A stretch of 64,000 nucleotides of DNA from contig JBJXFF010000187.1 of NCBI GenBank assembly GCA_046153945.1, positions 1 through 64,000 on the forward strand, given 5' to 3'. This DNA comes from SXOA01 sp046153945. Its GTDB lineage: Bacteria > Planctomycetota > Planctomycetia > Pirellulales > Pirellulaceae. The translations under genes and the position numbers were made by a program. This document shows, one piece after another, positions 34,457 to 41,915 of this stretch (positions are counted from its first letter, which is position 1; every line of letters begins with the position of its first letter). A model generated the notes under the pieces. That model did not search any database and was not told the DNA's origin. It worked only from the letters and a program-made list of their open reading frames with translations.

Positions 34457-35045
34457 AGACTCGCCTCCCTTGGGCCAAAGGCTTATAGGAACCATCCGTG
34501 TCCTGAAACTCCACTGTTGCCTCCGCGGCCCGATAGCCGCTGGTGCTGCTCAGGACGCTGCCGGCAGCGATGGCGGGATTATCAAGCCGCACGGACAAGT
34601 CGTTGGAGCTGACGTAATAGACATTCACCCGCAAACGCCACTTGCTGAAGAATCCACTGGCAATCCGAAAATTGGCATGTCGCTGCCCTCCGGCGTCATT
34701 GCCGGTGCCGAGAGTTTCTCCGTAAGTCCCTTGAATGGGTTGCACACTATAGCCGTTGAAGTCATCGGAGTCGTCATAACTCAGTCGCGTGGTTTCGCCG
34801 GCTCCGTGGGAAAGCGTGTTTTGGTTGTAGGTCGAGCCGGCTTCCATGTAGCGTTTGCTCATGATCTCGTCGAGCACCTGCTCGCAAATCCCCTGGGCAA
34901 TGGCTTGCTTGGCAGCATCATCGGTGGCATCCAAAGATGTCTGCGACGCCAAGAGTAGAACGGAGCCCGCCAGCGCCATGATGCCGATGGCCACGAGGGC
35001 CTCGATCAGCGTAAATCCGGTACGTGGGCGCGAGCGAATGCGCAT
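34431..35045 (-). CDS. GspI-like minor pseudopilin
   Basis: 204 residues from ATG 35045, 20 codons inside the longest frame; this start leaves a short basic leader 'MRIRSRPRTG'. The prepilin motif is 'GFTLIEALVAIGIMALAGSV' with Glu at +5. 'AKQAIAQGICEQVLDEIMS' and a short beta domain follow, matching GspI/PilV. It is the first gene of the minus-strand cluster that continues through J-, K- and H-like pseudopilins to the secretin. Confidence 0.84.
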   Translation of the reverse strand: MRIRSRPRTGFTLIEALVAIGIMALAGSVLLLASQTSLDATDDAAKQAIAQGICEQVLDEIMSKRYMEAGSTYNQNTLSHGAGETTRLSYDDSDDFNGYSVQPIQGTYGETLGTGNDAGGQRHANFRIASGFFSKWRLRVNVYYVSSNDLSVRLDNPAIAAGSVLSSTSGYRAAEATVEFQDTDGSYKPLAQGRRVYAYIPPPT

Positions 35046-35248
35046 GATTGAAAGACCGTGCGATGGTGCGCGGCCCGAGTGTTCTTGAAGGACTGAAAGG
35101 AGCACGGCGGGGTCCCCTCTGGCTCCTAGCCATCCCCGCCGCGCTCGAGAACCAACGCCCCTCCCCGAGGCGCGGTTGCACTGAAAGCTAGGTTTTTCGG
35201 GGAACTTGTCAAATGCCCCCGCTCTGGCATCACTTAGCAGAGCCCATT

Positions 35249-35266
35249 CCCCGCGTGGACGCGGGG
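35249..35266. repeat. Palindromic hairpin upstream of CDF gene
   Basis: CCCCGCGT (35249-35256), two bases, then ACGCGGGG (35259-35266): a perfect 8-bp stem 14 bp before the CDF start codon. On the minus strand it reads TTAGCCCCCGCGTCCACGCG, again with a TAG-type foot, so it may be a second REP-like family. As RNA it would sit in the CDF leader and could mask the start region. Confidence 0.5.
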
Positions 35267-35280
35267 GCTAAGCTTGGGGT

Positions 35281-36219
35281 ATGGGGCACGAACATCATCA
35301 CCATCACGGACCTGGGGACTACGGCCGGGCCTTTGCCATAGGGGTGGTGCTGAACAGTCTGTTTGTGCTGCTGGAAACGGGTTTTGGGATCTACTCCCAG
35401 TCGCTGGCCCTGTTGGCCGATGCTGGGCATAACCTGAGCGACGTTTTGGGACTGCTGTTGGCATGGGGAGCCATTACGCTGGCCAAGCGGCGACCCACGA
35501 AGCGGCGAACCTACGGATTGAGGCGGAGCACGATCATTGCCGCGCTGGCCAATGCGGTTCTGCTGTTGGTGGCGGTGGGAGGAATTTCCTGGGAAGCCAT
35601 TCGCCGCTTTGCCCATCCCGAGCCTGTCCAGGAAGGGGTGATGATCTGGGTCGCCGCAACCGGAATCATCGTCAATTCCGTTACTGCTCTGCTCTTCCTC
35701 CGCGGCTCTCACGGCGATGTCAACATCCGCGGTGCCTTTCTGCACATGGCGGCGGATGCGGCTGTTTCGCTGGGTGTCGTAGTGGCGGGCGTCACTATCT
35801 ACTTCACACACTGGCTCTGGATGGACGCGGCTATCAGTCTAGTCATCGCTGCCGTGATTTTATGGAGCACTTGGGGCGTGCTGTGGGAGTCGCTGGATCT
35901 GGCACTGGATGCCGTTCCCAAAGGAATTGAGCCGCGAGCGGTGCAAGAATATCTCGCGTCTTTGCCTGGCGTGCGAGAAGTGCATGACTTGCACATTTGG
36001 GGGCTCAGCACCACGGAAGCGGCGTTGACTGCACATCTGGTGATACCCGCAGCCGTTCCAGAAGACGCATTTTTCCAGCAAGTTACCAAGGAATTGCACG
36101 ACCGGTTTGGCATTGAACACGCGACACTCCAGGTCGAACGGGGAAACCTGGCCGGTTATCCCTGTGGTATGCCGTGCGACTCTGACGGCGGCGAGCATCC
36201 GCGGCAACCTGGGCAGTGA
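35281..36219 (+). CDS. Cation diffusion facilitator (zinc/cobalt exporter)
   Basis: 312 residues. The N-terminus is a His-rich metal-binding tail ('MGHEHHHHHGPGDYG'). Six membrane helices follow. Site A ligands are H50/D54 in TM2 ('ADAGHNLSD') and H155/D159 in TM5 ('HMAADAAVS'), the His-Asp/His-Asp set associated with zinc selectivity. The C-terminal cytoplasmic domain contains 'LPGVREVHDLHIWGLSTTE' and 'LHDRFGIEHATLQVE'. It exports divalent metal ions by proton antiport. It diverges from the pseudopilin cluster and is unrelated to it. Confidence 0.95.
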   Translation: MGHEHHHHHGPGDYGRAFAIGVVLNSLFVLLETGFGIYSQSLALLADAGHNLSDVLGLLLAWGAITLAKRRPTKRRTYGLRRSTIIAALANAVLLLVAVGGISWEAIRRFAHPEPVQEGVMIWVAATGIIVNSVTALLFLRGSHGDVNIRGAFLHMAADAAVSLGVVVAGVTIYFTHWLWMDAAISLVIAAVILWSTWGVLWESLDLALDAVPKGIEPRAVQEYLASLPGVREVHDLHIWGLSTTEAALTAHLVIPAAVPEDAFFQQVTKELHDRFGIEHATLQVERGNLAGYPCGMPCDSDGGEHPRQPGQ

Positions 36220-36363
36220 TGCGGCGAATTCGGATGACGTTTGGTTTGCGGACGGTAGTTCGAGGATTGCATGAGCCGCTCGCGGTTCGTCGAAAACCAA
36301 CTCATAGCCTTTCAAGTGTCATGGATGACGCAATTCAAAATCTTCTCGTCCCGAGAAAATACC

Positions 36364-36552
36364 GTGAAAAGCATTATCCTGCCGCTTCTGTTCCTCGCCA
36401 CTCTTCCTCTCGCGGCAGAGGCCCGGCAATATAGCACCCGCGGCGTTGGCAAGGACTATGTCGTCCACAGCCGCATGGCTCCCGTCGTCATGCACCGAGC
36501 GTTGCCGCCGTTCAAGGGACAGCATGTCTATGTCGGACGAGGTGAGAGATAG
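36364..36552 (+). CDS. Small secreted hypothetical protein
   Basis: 62 residues from GTG 36364, which begins a clean signal peptide ('VKSIILPLLFLATLPLAAEA'). An upstream ATG at 36271 would bury it. The mature part, about 42 residues, is basic and Tyr/Val-rich ('YSTRGVGKDYVVHSRMAPVV', 'KGQHVYVGRGER'). No family was recognised. It is convergent with the diadenylate cyclase gene. Confidence 0.5.
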   Translation: MKSIILPLLFLATLPLAAEARQYSTRGVGKDYVVHSRMAPVVMHRALPPFKGQHVYVGRGER

Positions 36553-36575
36553 ACAGTTTGCGGCAGCGCCGGGAG

Positions 36576-37508
36576 TTACCCTTCGTCTGCCGGCCGCTCG
36601 TATTCAAAGTCCTTCCACTTCATCGCCTGGCGGAAGGGCTCGATGCGGAGCATCACTTCGCCATTTTGAAAGATGCGGACGGTCCCGTTCGACTGACTGA
36701 CGACGACGGCAATGGCGTGGGTCACCTTGCTGATGGCAGCGCCGGCCCAATGCCGCGAACCGAGCCCCTTGGAGAGTGTCAGGTTGGCGTAAGGGGCGTC
36801 CACCAGTTGGGCCGCTTTCTCGACGATGCCGTCTGGGGAGACGATAAACGCGCCATCCAGCGTGCCAACTTCCTTAATCGCTTCGCGAACCCTCGCGTCG
36901 AGCAGATTCCGCTCATTCCGGGGATAGCCTTTCACCGGATCAAAACCGGCCGGCTGGCAGTGGCTGAGGACGCGGCGGGTATCTCCCACTACGAACATCG
37001 TTCCCACTGCCTTCCCTTCCCGCCCTTCGCGGCCAATTTCCACGGCCAGGTCCACGACGGTTTTGAGCGTCTCCAGCGGTACGCTGGTTTCGAGTTGGCG
37101 AAGGTCCCGAGCCGTGAGCCGGCCGAGGTGCTCATCCAGCCGGATGAAGCTGATTGAATCCAGCACGTCCGCTTCGAAGCCGCTGTACATGACCACGACG
37201 CCGTCTCCAGGGGCGAGGATTTCACTGGCCACCCCCCGCAGGAGGGCCTGCGTCAGCCGCTCGATGACCGGGGTGTCGGAAAGGTCGAGCGGCAGGGCCA
37301 GGAGGCCGGCTTCCGTGGCTCCAGCGAGGTCCGCGGGATCGTCGGCGGCCACCACCACCTTCATTCCGTCGGCTTTCCGCTTGAGTTGATCCCATTCCGT
37401 GGGGCCGGAGAGCATCAGGAGCAGCGCACTGCCGCCGCTCGCCCGGCACATCGCCAGGCCGAGGTCAATGAACAGCGCGAATTGTTCGTCAAAACGGTGC
37501 AGCTTCAT
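36576..37508 (-). CDS. Diadenylate cyclase (DacZ/DisA-N type)
   Basis: 310 residues. The N-terminal 150 form an alpha/beta domain ('ALLLMLSGPTEWDQLKRKAD', 'GDGVVVMYSGFEADVLDSIS'). The C-terminal DAC domain starts near 'GKAVGTMFVVGDTRRVL' (166-180), with active-site D218-G219-A220 ('LDGAFIVSPDG') and R252-H253 in 'LGSRHWAGAAISK'. The usual RHR third position is Trp. The two-domain layout resembles archaeal DacZ more than the three-domain DisA. The predicted reaction is two ATP to c-di-AMP in the cytoplasm. A REP-like hairpin lies just upstream of its start. Confidence 0.85.
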   Translation of the reverse strand: MKLHRFDEQFALFIDLGLAMCRASGGSALLLMLSGPTEWDQLKRKADGMKVVVAADDPADLAGATEAGLLALPLDLSDTPVIERLTQALLRGVASEILAPGDGVVVMYSGFEADVLDSISFIRLDEHLGRLTARDLRQLETSVPLETLKTVVDLAVEIGREGREGKAVGTMFVVGDTRRVLSHCQPAGFDPVKGYPRNERNLLDARVREAIKEVGTLDGAFIVSPDGIVEKAAQLVDAPYANLTLSKGLGSRHWAGAAISKVTHAIAVVVSQSNGTVRIFQNGEVMLRIEPFRQAMKWKDFEYERPADEG

Positions 37509-37511
37509 AAT

Positions 37512-37537
37512 GTAGTCCGCTCACTCCGTGAGCGGAC
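37512..37537 (+). repeat. REP-like element, copy 3 (single)
   Basis: GTAG (37512-37515), then a perfect 10-bp stem GTCCGCTCAC (37515-37524) / GTGAGCGGAC (37528-37537) with loop TCC. The loop and GTAG foot match the copies at 8982, 9025, 61360 and 61388. It lies 4 bp upstream of the diadenylate cyclase start codon. Confidence 0.75.
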
Positions 37538-37721
37538 ATTTCTGGAATCGGAATGCGCAAGTACGAGTAGAAAAGGTCAGCGGCGGCATCGTACGCAGTT
37601 TGGCAAAAAAGGGCAACCGTGTGTTGGTGCTTATCGCAGCGATTTGCCGAGATTCTTGCGAAGTTGTCATACCGAGTTGAATAGGGACACGCGGGTCAGT
37701 AGGTTGAGGCCGTGGTGACGG

Positions 37722-37763
37722 GTACTGAGTACTTAGTACTTAGTACTGAGTACTCCGTACTTT
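37722..37763. repeat. Heptamer tandem repeat (GTACTNN x6)
   Basis: Six consecutive 7-bp units begin with GTACT: GTACTGA, GTACTTA, GTACTTA, GTACTGA, GTACTCC, GTACTTT (37722-37763). The block ends 27 bp before the ATG of the Tat-exported protein. Each unit contains the 4-bp palindrome GTAC. It could be a protein-binding array or a slippage-prone repeat. Confidence 0.75.
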
Positions 37764-37790
37764 GAATCGACACATTCGGAGTGAGCTGCG

Positions 37791-39074
37791 ATGACTGCCA
37801 AAAACTGGAATCTCTCTCGTCGCGACCTGCTGGCCGCGGGTTCCTCCACGGCTGTGATGGGTCTGCTGGGGGGCAACTTCCTTCACGCGGATGAACCCAA
37901 GTCCGCCCCCGGCAAAAAGCTCCGCGTTGCGGCCGTCAACTCCATCTTTCGCCTCCGCTCGCATGCTTACCACATTGTCGGCCGGTTTGTGCATGGTTAT
38001 CGGAAGGACGGTTTTCATCATCAGCCGCCGTTTGAGGTGGTGCGGATGTTCGACGACCAGGCCCCGGCGGACGATTTGGGACCGGCATTCTGCAAAACGC
38101 ATGGGATTGAGCTCTGCAAAACCGTGGCGGAAACCCTGGGGGGGGACAAGTTGGAGGTGGATGCCGTGCTGCTCATCATTGAGCACGGCGACTACAAGAC
38201 AAATGAACTTGGCCAAATTCTCTATCCCCGTTACGAGCGATTTCAGGAAATCGTCGAGGTTTTTCGCAAAAGTGGCCGGGCAGTGCCAGTCTTTGTGGAC
38301 AAACACCTCTCTTACGATCACAAACGGGCCGCCGAAATGGTCGCCACCGCCGACAAACTCGGCTTTGGCATGATGGCCGGCTCTTCCCTGCCGGTCACCT
38401 GGCGGCATCCGGAAATCGAGCCGCCGGTGGGAACGCCCTTCACCGAAGGGCTCGCCTGCTATGGCTTTGACCGGGGGGCCCAGGAAATCTATTTCATCCA
38501 CGGGCTGGAAACACTGCAATGCATGCTGGAGCGGCGGGCCGGGGGCGAGACCGGCGTGAAATCGGTCGTCCTCCTGGCAGGAGACGCCGTCTGGAAAGCC
38601 GGCGATGCAGGGCGCTGGTCCTGGAAGCTCCTCGAAGCGGCCCTCTCCCGTTGCCCCAGCCACAACGTCGGCCCCATCCGCGAGAACGTCCTGAATCCCA
38701 GGGCGATCCTGATCGAATACGCCGACGGTACCAAGGGAACCGTCCTCAACCTGATCGAGCAAGTCTCTGACTTTGCATTCGCGGGGAGCGTGAAAGGGGT
38801 CAAAGAGCCCATCTCCAGTTGCTTCTACCTCCCCGCCCCTCCCGGTGCCCGCTTCTTCGACCCCCTCACCTGGAACATCGAGCAGTTCTTCTTGAGCGGC
38901 GGCAAAGCCCCCTACCCCGTGCAGCGAACGCTTCTCACCTCCACCATCCTCGACCTGGCCCTACACTCCCTCAAAGACAGCAGCAAACCGGTCAGCAGCC
39001 CAGCACTGAAAATCGCCTACCAAGCCCCCAAGAACAGCGGCTTCTTTCGGGGACCGATTGTGGATAACCCCTAA
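37791..39074 (+). CDS. Tat-exported protein of unknown function, Gfo/Idh-like tail
   Basis: 427 residues. The leader 'NLSRRDLLAAGSSTAVMGLL' is a twin-arginine signal, so the protein is exported folded. The body has 'KKLRVAAVNSIFRLRSHAYH', then 'VDAVLLIIEHGDYKTNELGQ' and 'RAVPVFVDKHLSYDHKRAAE', which resembles a Rossmann/Gfo-Idh-MocA layout without a clear GxGxxG. The tail 'LLTSTILDLALHSLKDSSKP' is like that of Gfo/Idh proteins. The gene stands alone, preceded by a heptamer tandem repeat. Confidence 0.8.
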   Translation: MTAKNWNLSRRDLLAAGSSTAVMGLLGGNFLHADEPKSAPGKKLRVAAVNSIFRLRSHAYHIVGRFVHGYRKDGFHHQPPFEVVRMFDDQAPADDLGPAFCKTHGIELCKTVAETLGGDKLEVDAVLLIIEHGDYKTNELGQILYPRYERFQEIVEVFRKSGRAVPVFVDKHLSYDHKRAAEMVATADKLGFGMMAGSSLPVTWRHPEIEPPVGTPFTEGLACYGFDRGAQEIYFIHGLETLQCMLERRAGGETGVKSVVLLAGDAVWKAGDAGRWSWKLLEAALSRCPSHNVGPIRENVLNPRAILIEYADGTKGTVLNLIEQVSDFAFAGSVKGVKEPISSCFYLPAPPGARFFDPLTWNIEQFFLSGGKAPYPVQRTLLTSTILDLALHSLKDSSKPVSSPALKIAYQAPKNSGFFRGPIVDNP

Positions 39075-39367
39075 AGGAGGCCGCGAGTCCTCTCGCGAGC
39101 CATCAGAGGTGGGGCGGCAAATGCGAAAACTTTCCACGTGAGCCAGCATGGCACTAAGTTCTCCGGCGAGAGCCGATCCCCGAGTAAGCCGTTCTTAGCC
39201 GCTCGACGTCTTTCAGGACGAAACGTCAACTCTCGGGGCTCGCCACGGGACTGGCGGCCTACTTTCGTGCGGCAGCGCTGCCGAGTGTTCCTAACAGTGC
39301 TGTGTCCGCGAGGGTCCTGGGGACCGGCCGAAAGCCTCGTCCATGTCCAGCGGTGCATTGGGGTCGC
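39075..39367. other. Gene-free stretch with imperfect inverted repeats
   Basis: About 290 bp. GGCGAG...CCCGAGT (39165-39184) pairs imperfectly with ACTCTCGGGGCTCGCC (39229-39244), enclosing GACGT...ACGTC (39205-39228). A structured RNA or a decayed mobile element is possible. No gene was recognised. Confidence 0.35.
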
Positions 39368-39778
39368 TCAGAAGTCCAGCCACGATTCCCTTTCGATGAT
39401 GCCACTGGTATCTCGGTTTTGCGGATCCTGGCGAAGAAAACGTGCGGCTAAGAATGCGGCAAAATCGGGAAACAGGCTCTGCACCTGACGTGCATCGTTC
39501 ATAGCGACGACTTTCGGCTCGGGACCGCTTCGATAATCGAGGCAGATCAAGTCATGAAAATCACCAATAATTGGTAACAGCCCAATGGGAAGGTCCCAGT
39601 CTTCAGCAGTTTCACGTGCAGCAACGATATTTCTCGCCGTTAAGAGTTCCCCGCGAATGACGAAAACGTCGCCGGAGGGCAGCGTGACCGCGTCCCACTC
39701 ATTCGAATTGAGTAAGTTGAAGTAGGGCGGCAAGCGAATTTGCCACGCCGTTTCGATTGCAGCGAGATCAGCATCCAT
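39368..39778 (-). CDS. SMI1/KNR4 (SUKH)-like protein
   Basis: 136 residues. The N-terminus 'IETAWQIRLPPYFNLLN' resembles the SUKH opening helix, in which a Leu-Pro is followed by an aromatic residue. The core 'LLPIIGDFHDLICLDYRSG' matches the SUKH strand motif 'IG....GD.I.LD', and 'FPDFAAFLAARFL' is the usual final helix. SUKH proteins often neutralise contact-dependent toxins, but no toxin lies beside this one. It could be an orphan immunity gene or a housekeeping member. Confidence 0.7.
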   Translation of the reverse strand: MDADLAAIETAWQIRLPPYFNLLNSNEWDAVTLPSGDVFVIRGELLTARNIVAARETAEDWDLPIGLLPIIGDFHDLICLDYRSGPEPKVVAMNDARQVQSLFPDFAAFLAARFLRQDPQNRDTSGIIERESWLDF

Positions 39779-39887
39779 TTCAATTCAGGATACACGAATC
39801 GGGCACTCCCTTCCAACAATTGGACTCCGGAGCCATGCCTCCAAAATCCACTCGCCCCGATTCTCAGCTCACCCCCCGTCCAGGGAC

Positions 39888-39915
39888 TTGACAGACACTT
39901 AGTATTTTGTACAAT
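39888..39915 (+). promoter_or_regulatory. Near-consensus promoter without an obvious gene
   Basis: TTGACA (39888-39893), 16-bp spacer, TACAAT (39910-39915): the -35 is perfect and the -10 has one mismatch, much stronger than other upstream regions in this window. No plus-strand coding region follows for at least 2 kb, so it may drive a small RNA. Confidence 0.5.
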
Positions 39916-40070
39916 TGTTTAAAACCGGACCGGCGAGAAACCGGCAGTGTCTTTGACAATTCGGATAGAGGTTGTGCGGAATTTAGGGAGAGGATGCGCG
40001 CTGGGAGAGGTATTGGGATCGTGATTTCGAATTTGAGGTTTGAGAATTTCGGATTTGAAACCAGGGGGGT

Positions 40071-40156
40071 GTTGGTTTACTCGGGGGGTTTAACAACAGA
40101 CTTTGTCCGACGGGGCCGGGGGGGTTGTTGGTTTACCAGGGGGGATTAACAACAGA
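40071..40156. repeat. Direct repeat pair, 30 bp
   Basis: Two copies (40071-40100 and 40127-40156) share 27 of 30 positions: GTTGGTTTAC, two variable bases, GGGGGG, one variable base, TTAACAACAGA. Each is also preceded by a CC(A/G)GGGGGG run. The ends GTTG and CAAC make each copy weakly palindromic. Confidence 0.75.
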
Positions 40157-40234
40157 TGTCATGGCGGAGCGAAGAATGCAAAGTGCAGAATGACAAAGCC
40201 TGGCGGTTCTCCCTCGCTAACGCTTCGGGTTTCC

Positions 40235-40630
40235 TTAGCCCTTGCCCCAAATCGTGGGCGTGGCGATTTCCAGGCTGTTTCCAGCCGGGTCGCGGAAGTA
40301 GAGAGAGTGGCCGCCGCCGGGCCAGGAGTGGAGCCGTTCGATGGGGACGCCGTGGGATTCCAGGTGCTTGCGCCAGGCTGGCAGTTCGGACTCCGCGGCG
40401 GCGAAGGCGACATGGCCGGCACCGTGGGTTCCATGGGCCGGTATCTCTCCCGGCAGGCTGCTTTGCTCTGGGTTGAAGAGGAGCAGCATTCCACGGCCGC
40501 AGCGGAAGAAGACGTGCCGCCCGTCCTGCCGGCTGTGGAACGGGAGGCCGAGAACCTGCCCGTAGAATCGCTCGGCGGCGTCCAGGTCGTCGACGCAGAG
40601 GCAGGTTTCCAGGACTTCGAGCGGGGGCAT
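40235..40630 (-). CDS. VOC/glyoxalase family protein
   Basis: 131 residues from ATG 40630; a TTG six codons upstream would overlap the PQQ gene. Two beta-alpha-beta-beta-beta units are visible: 'VLETCLCVDDLDAAERFYG' with 'GMLLLFNPEQ', and 'GHVAFAAAESELPAWRKHLE' with 'GGHSLYFRDPAGNSLEIATP'. The metal-ligand positions of the vicinal-oxygen-chelate fold (His in 'GHVAF', Glu in 'SLEIA') are present. The substrate is unknown; lactoylglutathione lyase, dioxygenase or antibiotic-resistance relatives share this fold. It follows the PQQ-propeller gene by 7 bp. Confidence 0.88.
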   Translation of the reverse strand: MPPLEVLETCLCVDDLDAAERFYGQVLGLPFHSRQDGRHVFFRCGRGMLLLFNPEQSSLPGEIPAHGTHGAGHVAFAAAESELPAWRKHLESHGVPIERLHSWPGGGHSLYFRDPAGNSLEIATPTIWGKG

Positions 40631-40637
40631 GCGGCGG

Positions 40638-41915
40638 CTATTTTCCAATGCAGTAGAGGAACTTGTCCGAGCGAATCAAGATCCGGTCCCCCACGGGTGA
40701 CGGGCTGCCGTTGAAGATGCTCCGATCGCCCAGGTCGTTCATCGAAAGCTGCTCGAACTCCGGCTTGGCGGCGATGACAAAGGTGCGACCGTTGCGAGTG
40801 AGGTAGTAGAGCTTGCCGTTGGCGAGGAGGGCGGAAGAATAGCACTGCTCGGCTCGGTTGAGGGCCTTTTCATAGACGAGCTCGCCGGTGTCCGCCTTGG
40901 CACACATGGCCAGGCCGCGGGAATCGTGCATCCAGTAGAGATAGCCGTCCTGGTAGACGGGTGAGGAGACGTTGGAGCCCTTGAGGCTGGTCCAGAGCCG
41001 ATGCGAATCGGTCACGTCTCCTTCGCCACCAGCTTTGACTGCCAGGCCGGCAACACCGCTGCGGCCGCCGAGGCAATAGACTATTCCCTTATCAGCCACC
41101 ACGCTCGGGACCATGTACCAGCCAATGTCGGTCTTGCAGGTCCAGAGAGGTTTGCCAGTCGCGGGAACAAAGGCCATCACTTTTCCCGCGGTAGCGACGA
41201 CCAGTTCCTCGCGTCCGGAATCGGCAGTGACGACGACCGGCGTGTTCCAGGCCTCCTTGATATCCTTGGCCCGCCATTTTTCTTTCCCCGTCTTGCGGTC
41301 GAGGGCGACGAGCGAATCGCTCTCGACGCTGGCGTTGATGAAGACGAGGTCCTTCCAGAGCACGGGGGACGCAGCCGAGCCCCATTCATGCGTTCTCGAA
41401 CCGACATCGGCTTCCCAAACCTGTTTGCCTTTGTGATCGAAGGCGATGACGCCGGATTTGCCAAAGAATGTGTAGATGCGGTCGGCATCTACGGCCGGCG
41501 TGCTGGCCGCAAAGCCGTGGTCGCGGATTTTGTCCTCTTCAGGGAGTTTGGCGGCGATGGCCTTGTCCCAGACGATTTTCCCGTCTTTCCGATTCAAGGC
41601 GATCAAGTGCCGTTTGAGGTCTTCCTTGCTCCCCTCTTCGTCGGGGACGAAGAATCCGGTGTAACAGGTGATGTAGATTCGGTCGCCGAAGACCACGGGG
41701 CTCGACGCTCCCGGTCCCGGCAACTTGGTCTTCCAGGCAAGGTTCTCGCTGGCACTCCAAGCCTCCGGCAAATCCTTGGCCCCGCTAAGCCCCATTCCCG
41801 TTGGCCCGCGGAAACAGGACCAGTCCTGGCTAGGAGCGGGAGCTTTGACCGCAGCGAACGCAAGGGAAAGAGTCAAAATCCCCGAGCAGAGAATCAATGT
41901 CGCGATAGTCTTCAT
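40638..41915 (-). CDS. Secreted PQQ-like beta-propeller protein
   Basis: 425 residues with a signal peptide ('MKTIATLILCSGILTLSLAF'). The mature protein opens 'DWSCFRGPTGMGLSGAKDLP', the standard start of planctomycete PQQ-repeat proteins. It continues with blade motifs such as 'VALDRKTGKEKWRAKDIKEA', 'ATGKPLWTCKTDIGW' and 'GVIAFDHKGKQVWEADVG'. No dehydrogenase catalytic domain or calcium/PQQ-binding set was recognised, so it is probably a BamB-like or outer-surface propeller. It is upstream of, and probably cotranscribed with, the VOC gene. Confidence 0.88.
   Translation of the reverse strand: MKTIATLILCSGILTLSLAFAAVKAPAPSQDWSCFRGPTGMGLSGAKDLPEAWSASENLAWKTKLPGPGASSPVVFGDRIYITCYTGFFVPDEEGSKEDLKRHLIALNRKDGKIVWDKAIAAKLPEEDKIRDHGFAASTPAVDADRIYTFFGKSGVIAFDHKGKQVWEADVGSRTHEWGSAASPVLWKDLVFINASVESDSLVALDRKTGKEKWRAKDIKEAWNTPVVVTADSGREELVVATAGKVMAFVPATGKPLWTCKTDIGWYMVPSVVADKGIVYCLGGRSGVAGLAVKAGGEGDVTDSHRLWTSLKGSNVSSPVYQDGYLYWMHDSRGLAMCAKADTGELVYEKALNRAEQCYSSALLANGKLYYLTRNGRTFVIAAKPEFEQLSMNDLGDRSIFNGSPSPVGDRILIRSDKFLYCIGK

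Larger units (their letters stand above)
39779..40234. other. Gene-free stretch with promoter and direct repeats
   Basis: 456 bp with no credible gene; the frames are Gly/Arg-rich and out of character with the neighbours. It holds a near-consensus promoter (39888-39915), a short GC-rich hairpin just after it (CCGG...CCGG near 39926-39943) and two copies of a 30-bp repeat (40071-40156). Confidence 0.5.

Noticed and set aside
39888..39943. CRISPR leader or tracr-like element suggested by GTTTAAAAC-like bases after the promoter
   Set aside because: No repeat-spacer array and no cas gene anywhere in the window.
40061..40156. CRISPR array from the two 30-bp repeats
   Set aside because: Only two imperfect copies, a G-rich repeat and a 26-bp interval; no cas genes.
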